From contig CM060691.1 in assembly GCA_030686995.1 (NCBI GenBank), positions 61,226,338 to 61,290,337 of the forward strand: a stretch of DNA of 64,000 nt, written 5' to 3'. This document shows, piece after piece, positions 58,796 to 64,000 of the stretch. The stretch comes from Artemisia argyi. Its lineage: Eukaryota > Streptophyta > Magnoliopsida > Asterales > Asteraceae. Positions within the stretch are counted from its first letter, which is position 1. The number at the start of each line of letters is the position of its first letter. The notes under the pieces are model-generated. The model saw only the letters and a list, made by a program, of their open reading frames with translations. It ran no database searches and was not told the DNA's origin. A program made the translations under genes and the position numbers.

Positions 58796-59805
58796 CTAAA
58801 AGCGGTACACTTTTCGCTTCATCAATTTCCTATCGGTTCTCTTGGTGCGGTATGACTTCTCAAAATTTTCTCCATCTAGATCATATAGAATCATCTTCAT
58901 ATGCCATGATCCGTCACCTTCCTTAGGTGGCTTGTCCCAATTCCATTTACATTTATCACCTTCCCTTTTCCACTTGTTCATTCCCAAGTTGATAGGCATC
59001 ACTCCTAGGAATTCAATCATTTTCCTAAAGACTAAAGGATCCTCGAAAGGTTTAGTTCTTCATCCCTAGCTATGAGTTGCTCTACCGAATGCGTTTTGTT
59101 TATAAACTCCTCCTCTAAATAAAATGGGCGTTGAGGTCCTATGAAATCTTTATTTACCCAAGGTCCGTATCTAGATGGTCCCCTATTCACATCTACCCAA
59201 TGGGGTGTTGGTTCCTCATTAGTATCATAGGCGTGTTTCTTAACATCATAGACAGACCAAGTTTCTCCTTCTCCTACCGCTATTCTAGATTCCTTACAAT
59301 CAATCATCGCATTTGCGGTAGCTAAGAATCCTCTTCCTATTAATAACGGGCATGTAGTGTCACTAACCATATCAAGGACGTGGAAATCGGCTAACATTGT
59401 CAATTTCCCTATATGCACTAACACATCCTTCACTACCCCAACCGGATATGCTACACTTCTATCCGACAGCCCTATGATTACCTTTGTTTCATCTAACTTT
59501 CCTGGCTTAAGAGTGGTGTATAGAGATAATGGAAGCAAATTTAGGCTTGACCTAAGATCGGCTAGTGTGTCAAAAGCCTCAGAATTTCCGATCTTACAAG
59601 GTAGCACGAATATGCCCGGATCATCTAGTTTCTTAGGCAACTTGTTTTGAACGAAGGCGATCCCATTCTTACCCAACTTAAGTTTCTCTTCATATTTTTC
59701 TAAAAGGGCATTGTAATAGGGAGCACGGGCTAAGACATCAATGACGGGACGCTCAAGGTGAAGTCTTGAATTCTTCGCCAAGGTCTTGTGTAGGAAGTGT
59801 TTCAA
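58796..59805 (-). pseudogene. protease-region remnant of Athila-like interior A
   Basis: A minus-strand frame from 59805 to 59032 carries the Athila-type protease region: ERPVIDVLARAPYYNALLEK, KLDDPGIFVLPCKIGN, an active-site-like DTLADLRSSLNLLPLSLY, and later CPLLIGRGFLATANAMID. The usual catalytic box (ALADLGAS-like) is altered here to TLADLRSS. A frameshift near 59040 separates it from a second piece (59020-58796) with WDKPPKEGDGSWHMKM and DGENFEKSYRTKRTDRK. That piece runs into LTR2 and stops there. RT, RNase H and integrase are absent: the LTR follows at once. A frameshift near 59770 separates the region from gag. The element is thus of the gag-plus-protease, non-autonomous kind. Confidence 0.75.
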
Positions 59806-61344
59806 CTATGTTATTGATCGAATTGATGTTGGGTGTTACATTCAATTGGTTCTTTTGAAAGATTTGGGTTTGTTTGTAACACGTGCTCAAGGCATTGACC
59901 GAATAGTATTGCAGACAAGAAGTAGGAGACAAAACAGATGATATAGCGTTAACGTTTAGTTTCGGATTCTTGACCGTGTTACTTGGGAGTGTTCCCATTT
60001 CTCGGTCATTGAGAACTTTCAACAATGTGTCAATCTTATTGGTCATCTCACTTTGCTTTTGTTTGAAATCGGCTTCAAACTTTGCTAAACGAGTCTCTTC
60101 AGATGCCATAAATTTGGACATCAACCCTTCAAAATTATTGGTACTACCATATTTGTTGGAAGGATTGTTGTTGAAAGTACGGTTAAAGGGTGGACCGTTT
60201 GGTTGATAACGATTAGGTGGAGTGGAAGAATTGTTTTGGGGCATGTTTTGGTTTTGTTTCCACCTAATGTTCGGGTGATTTTTCCAATAGGGGTTGTATG
60301 AATCACCGTAAGGGTTTTTCTCAGGTTTGAAAGTGTACCAATTGTCTCCCGCTCCATCGGTATGCGAGGATGTGTAATCCGCGAAAGCTTGTTCGGGGAG
60401 TTCCATGCAATCACGAGTGTCGTGGGGACCACTACATAATTCGCATGAAGAAGTGATTTTGTTCACTTGGCTTGAAGGTTTAGGAGCTTCGTAGGATTTC
60501 ATGAGAAACTTGACTTAGTCTTCAAGTTCCATGATCCTACGGTCGGAAGTGCTTGAATTGTTCGAAGGCAAAGATATTGCGTTGACCGTTTTGTTCAAAT
60601 CACGGGGATCATTCCAACTTTCGTTGTCATAGAGAGCAAAATCTTCTATGAGTTCCCATGATTCTTCCGCACTTAGATCACGAAGCTTGCCACCGGCCGA
60701 TTAGTCAATGGTTCGCCTTGTGGAGAGATCGATATGGTCATAGAAAATTTGGACTTGGAGCCAAAGATCTATGCCATGATAAGGGAATTTTTGGAGTAAG
60801 CCCTTGAAACGAGTCCATGTTTCATAAAAAGTTGCACCTTGACGTTGTTGGAACATCAAGATGTCATTTCTAAGCTTAGTAGTTCTCCCCGGTGGAAAAA
60901 TTGAGCAAGGAAACGAGTGGTGAGATCATCCGAAGAGGTGATGGATCCCACGGGTAAACGCTCAAGCCATTGACTAGCTTGGTCACGTAGAGAGAATTAG
61001 AAGAGACGCAATCGGTTCGTCTCTCGAGTTCCAATATCAAGGTCTATGGAATCTACGATTTTGAGGAAATCCTTGAGATGTTGATTAGGATCTTCGGAAC
61101 GAAGTCCATGGAATGCACATCCGCTTTGCACCAACCGGATGGTGTCGAATCGCAAGGGAGACACATTGGCTCCTTGAGTGAGCTCAATGGTGTTTCGATA
61201 GCCTTGGTGGCTAGGACGGGAGTACTCTCCTAAAGTTCGGGGTCTAGGAGGTTGGTTTGGTTGTGGTGGGTTTTGTGGATGGTTTTGTTGTGGTTGGTTG
61301 ATGGGATCAAAGAGATTACCACCTTCTATGATGGCGGATGGCAA
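59753..61344 (-). pseudogene. gag of Athila-like interior A, several breaks
   Basis: The minus-strand product starts within about 155 bases of the primer site, but no ATG is left at the expected start. A Pro/Asn/Gln-rich head is followed by the Athila gag core (PLRFDTIRLVQSGCAFHGL, EDPNQHLKDFLKIVDSIDLD). A TAA then occurs at about 60997. The rest is scattered in other frames: SQWLERLPVGSITS near 60960, a frameshift near 60900, RLQ-type helices to about 60700 with further stops, then one long open piece (60502-59753). That piece has a Cys/His cluster (CELCSGPHDTRDC), an NPYGDSYNPYWKNHPN motif, and a coiled coil near 60100-60000. The zinc-binding cluster has the CX2CX3HX4C form. It is clearly non-functional. 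Confidence 0.8.
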
Positions 61345-61475
61345 AGGTTACGAACAAAGGAACGAAGAAAAAGATAGACTAAAGAAACCTATAAAAATAA
61401 AATAAAAATCTTACTAGAAAGGAATCTAGCAAGCAGACCTAATAAAAAAAAATTTTAACCTAGACAATAACTATT

Positions 61476-61493
61476 CCTCGGGCTGCGGCGCTA
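61476..61493 (-). other. tRNA-Asp-type primer-binding site next to LTR1 (mutated)
   Basis: The minus strand reads TAGCGCCGCAGCCCGAGG, six bases after LTR1. It is like the LTR2 site, but the leading TGG has become TAG. Confidence 0.7.
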
Positions 61494-61499
61494 AAAACA

Positions 61500-62941
61500 T
61501 GATGCATGGAATTGCGCCCTCGCAAAAGGTTTTACCTCTCAAGGGATCTTGAGAAGCTTGCAGTCCCCACCAGGCAGTATACCTGTTCGTTGTAGTATAA
61601 TATAGTGATAAGTACCGGGGGATTGATCGTTCAACTCAAAGAATAGTGTTCGCTAGGGTTAAAACTCACTAAAACTAAGTCTAGAGGTGAGCGATGATTC
61701 TTTTTGTATTTTTATATTTTAAATAAAAGCAAGTAAAATCTCGGTTTTGGAAGGAGTGGGCGGAATTAGTTGTTAATCAACTAACCCAATTAACTAAAGA
61801 TGCAATCAAAATAAAATAAACTAAACCTAAACTAATTTGTGGTGGAAACAATAATGAGAGAAAATGTGTTTACTTAGATTTAATTACTCCTTAGCTATCT
61901 TTTACAGGTTGATTAGTTTGTTACAATTGCATGGATGACGGGTTATATTCCTTAATACCATTCGTAGGGCCGTATACGATCTTCCCTAACTCTATAAGCT
62001 TCTACCTCTTCCTATGTCGAGCCGACTACTAGCTCCTAACATGGCCTCATTAGTAGTTACCTACGTATTAAATACAACCAAAATATCGTAGTACACCTCC
62101 GATCATGTTTCTTAAGACGTTCAAGCAAGTTACCAATTGGAAGTCTGCCACTTTTCTTAAGCCTAACATCGAATTCATTCATCCACAACAATTATAAACA
62201 AACAACTAACCCATAATCAATATCTAAGTTTCATTACATCTAAGCAAACAGAAAGACAACCTAGCCTAGCATGTTAAAGAGAAGACAAGCGTAAGATATA
62301 ATCAAACAACACATAGACATATTGAATGATTTGATAAGGGACTTGTCTTCAATTAAGCATGGAAGAAACAAATGGTTGAAACCCTTAAAATAACTGTAAA
62401 ATTCGTCTAGAGTTTACTCCCTTCAAAGTTGCACACAATGAATGAAAACTAGAAAACTATATATAGATTTTGTATCCTGGCGGGGTCAAGAGTAATGTGT
62501 GATGCCGTCAACTCGCCGCCAAAATAAACTCGTATTGCCTAGATCCACTTCTGACGTCGTCACTCTTTATGGACTCTGGGCCGTCACTCTTGGAATTTAC
62601 TCATGATGGCCTCGACAATTTAATACGTGACGTCGTCACGATCCCTTCACAAAACATTCTGGCGCGTCACGTGTATTTGATTTATCCACCCCTTTGTCAA
62701 GTCATGATGCCATCACTAGCACCATGTGACGCCGTCATGTGCAATTTCCAGCATGATTTTGAGACTTTGTCGTTTTCTTCACTTTTTTGCTCTAAAAACG
62801 TCCAAAATGCTTCCTTTTGTAAAATTCCTCTCAAAAGTACCTAAAATGACAAAAGGAACGATTTAGGGCAATATTTGATCAAATAATCTCGACTTTGGCC
62901 TTAAATGACCCCCCAAAAGTGGTACACTTTTCGCTTCATCA
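61500..62941 (-). repeat. LTR1 (1,442 bp), outer 5' LTR of the Athila-like composite
   Basis: On the minus strand it begins TGATGAAGCGAAAAGTG and ends CATGCATCA. It is flanked outside by TTTAA (62942-62946), matching the duplication at 35628-35632. A TATA-like CTATATATAG lies at about 62471-62462. The U3 dyads lie at 62478-62740 and the tRNA-Asp-like block at 61587-61599. Confidence 0.85.
62478..62740 (-). promoter_or_regulatory. cluster of TGACGTCGTCA-type dyads in the LTR1 U3 region
   Basis: TGACGTCGTCA (twice), TGATGCCGTCA, GGCGCGTCACGTG and TGACGCCGTCA occur upstream of the TATA box in the element's orientation. The motif type is conserved between LTR1 and LTR2, although the middle of the LTRs has diverged. 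Confidence 0.6.
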
Positions 62942-63380
62942 TTTAACTATTATGTCAATTTAAATTATGCATTTTAAAATAAGACAGTATTGTGATTTCA
63001 TTATTCATGTATCGACATATATACGTTAAAGTGTTTTATTAGGCCATAGTTTTTAACGAAACTTATATTAATAAACATTATCTTATTTTATTTTCAAGTT
63101 TTTATAATATTTAGCGGAAAGATTGAAATTGTTGCATGTCGATGAATATTATATCATATGTTTATAAAACACAATTATCATTCTAATAAAGAAACAATAT
63201 AGTTAATATAATTTTTTATAGGACATTTGTCAGATTAATTACATTCAATACAATAGTTAATATGATTTCTTTACAGGACACAATTATCATTCTAATCAAG
63301 AACCGTAAACTATTATTCTTATTTTCTTTTCATTTTCTGTAAGAAAAACAAGTATATAAACCCAAAAACCGTGATTGTAT

Positions 63381-63513
63381 ATCCATTCATTGATGAAGAT
63401 GATACCACTCCATCTGCTGTTGCAACTTCTATTTGTAGAGTTTTCTTGCATGATGTGGATAATGAATTCACCAACATTCATAAATGGGTCCCTGATTCAC
63501 TAGCCCCAACATG
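63381..63513 (+). pseudogene. possible terminal exon or gene fragment, unrecognised
   Basis: About 44 codons are open from an AG-preceded start to TGA at about 63511-63513, with a composition more protein-like than the surrounding AT-rich DNA (FLHDVDNEFTNIHKWVPD). I found no upstream exon. It may be chance. Confidence 0.2.
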
Positions 63514-63638
63514 ACCAATATCCAACCTTCCAAACACACAAATATATCAAAACAATAATAACAAGTCAAAAAAACTTAGATCCACTAGCCCCAACATGAA
63601 CAAAACATTAAATACATACGAATCGGTTCCTAGCGAGT

Positions 63639-63673
63639 TGACTCGGACGAGTCACGTGACTCGGAGCGAGTCA
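63639..63673. repeat. 35-bp imperfect palindrome centred on CACGTG
   Basis: TGACTCGGACGAGTCAC is followed at once by its near complement GTGACTCGGAGCGAGTCA. The centre is a G-box hexamer and the arms hold GACTCG/CGAGTC repeats. No gene is recognised next to it. Confidence 0.7.
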
Positions 63674-64000
63674 TGACGCGTCACACGATATAAACTTAGA
63701 TCCACACGTTTTCGTTATAAATCATTGAGTTTTTTTTCATGCTTTTAAAATAAAAACGTTTATATAACTTAGATCCTGTTAGGGTTTTGATGAAAATGAA
63801 GAAAATACGGAGAGTGGTGGCGCGTGCTTACCAACAAAAAAAGGAATGAGATGTGGTGGAATGACGTGGTGTTGGTGGTGACGCCGTGAGGGTGTTGGTG
63901 GTCACGTTTCCTTTTTTTTCCATTTTCTTCTTTCACTTGTGAACGTTAGGCAAAGATGGACGATGGTGATGATTAGGAGTGGTGGTGATGGATGTACGCG

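Larger units (their letters stand above)
57096..58824 (-). repeat. LTR2 (1,729 bp) of the Athila-like composite
   Basis: On the minus strand it begins TGATGAAGCGAAAAGTG and ends TACGCACCA. It aligns with LTR1 at both ends but is about 290 bp longer and more divergent in the middle. A TATA box (CTATAAATATAAC on the minus strand) lies at about 58142-58130, preceded by the palindrome cluster at 58165-58615. The 3' part holds the tRNA-Asp-like block at 57183-57197. It serves as 3' LTR for interior A and 5' LTR for interior B. Confidence 0.85.
35633..62941 (-). mobile_element. Athila-like composite with three LTRs, host of a nested stack
   Basis: On the minus strand the order is LTR1 (62941-61500), interior A with gag and protease remains, LTR2 (58824-57096), interior B with a different reading frame, and a truncated LTR3 (about 35963-35633). 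The outermost ends are TG...CA and flanked by TTTAA at 35628-35632 and 62942-62946, so the whole chain behaves as one insertion. Tandem elements sharing an LTR arise by unequal recombination or from a dimeric cDNA. Both full LTRs are followed by tRNA-Asp-type primer sites, as in Athila. Neither interior has RT or integrase, so the parents were non-autonomous (TR-GAG-like). Two further elements lie nested in interior B. Confidence 0.8.
62947..64000. other. AT-rich flanking DNA, no sure gene
   Basis: A partly duplicated stretch (ACACAATTATCATTCTAAT at about 63168 and 63280) is present. On the plus strand, 63381-63513 reads as a protein-like fragment (DEDDTTPSAVATSICRVF, then NIHKWVPDSLAPT and a TGA) after an AG. 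It could be the last exon of a host gene or a pseudogene, but I do not recognise it. The last 200 bases show GGTGGTGG-type low complexity. Confidence 0.4.

Noticed and set aside
59131..60206. Plus-strand frames opposite the Athila-like gag and protease
   Set aside because: They are shadows of the minus-strand coding sequence.

Overview
This window is plant nuclear DNA, almost certainly from a eudicot and probably from the daisy family (Asteraceae). Two things point to that family. A very long open reading frame after pol in a Copia element carries sequence signatures I associate with Asteraceae retrotransposons. The gag, leader and LTR styles of the other elements fit as well. I see no intact host gene. 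The only host-like gene is a decayed MscS-like (MSL) mechanosensitive channel on the minus strand at about 1515-3905. Nearly everything else is nested LTR retrotransposon sequence, much of which can be unpicked exactly from 5-bp target-site duplications (TSDs).

Layout, left to right. (1) 1-4456: unassigned sequence around the MSL pseudogene. (2) 4462-9491: a young Ty3/gypsy chromovirus, probably of the CRM/Reina group, plus strand, TSD ATTAC, LTRs about 99% identical, with two frameshifts and two nonsense codons in gag-pol. (3) 9798-11440: a broken gypsy-type 'transposase_28' (PF04195-like) gene whose middle is a 3 x 209 bp tandem repeat. (4) 12311-33516: a split Tekay-like LTR interrupted by a 19-kb minus-strand element (14311-33346, TSD TGTAT) with 4.3-kb LTRs and almost no coding capacity, resembling a LARD. 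That element was later hit by a 4.0-kb solo LTR (20564-24599, TSD AGGGG, itself carrying a Stowaway MITE) and a 3.7-kb solo LTR (25341-29075, TSD TCGAA). (5) 33352-35627: anonymous flanking DNA with DNA-transposon debris.

(6) 35633-62941 is a four-deep nest. The outer layer is a minus-strand Athila-like composite with three LTRs and an outer TSD of TTTAA. Its second internal ORF is split by an internally deleted Sirevirus-like Copia (36374-56854, minus, TSD AAATC). That element's 3' LTR is in turn split by a 17.5-kb Copia element (36735-54281, plus, TSD TTTTA) whose two 346-bp LTRs differ at one position that I can see. (7) 62947-64000: anonymous flank.

The most interesting signals are four. 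The Athila-like U5 holds a block complementary to the 5' part of tRNA-Asp at a fixed distance from the tRNA-Asp primer-binding site, suggesting a bipartite primer site. The young Copia element carries the same TCGA-type repeat motif in two leaders, one before gag and one before its post-pol ORF. That post-pol ORF is about 1,374 codons long. Finally, a 48-nt poly(A) tract with a nested hairpin sits between pol and that ORF. All family names rest on reading motifs by eye, without database searches.
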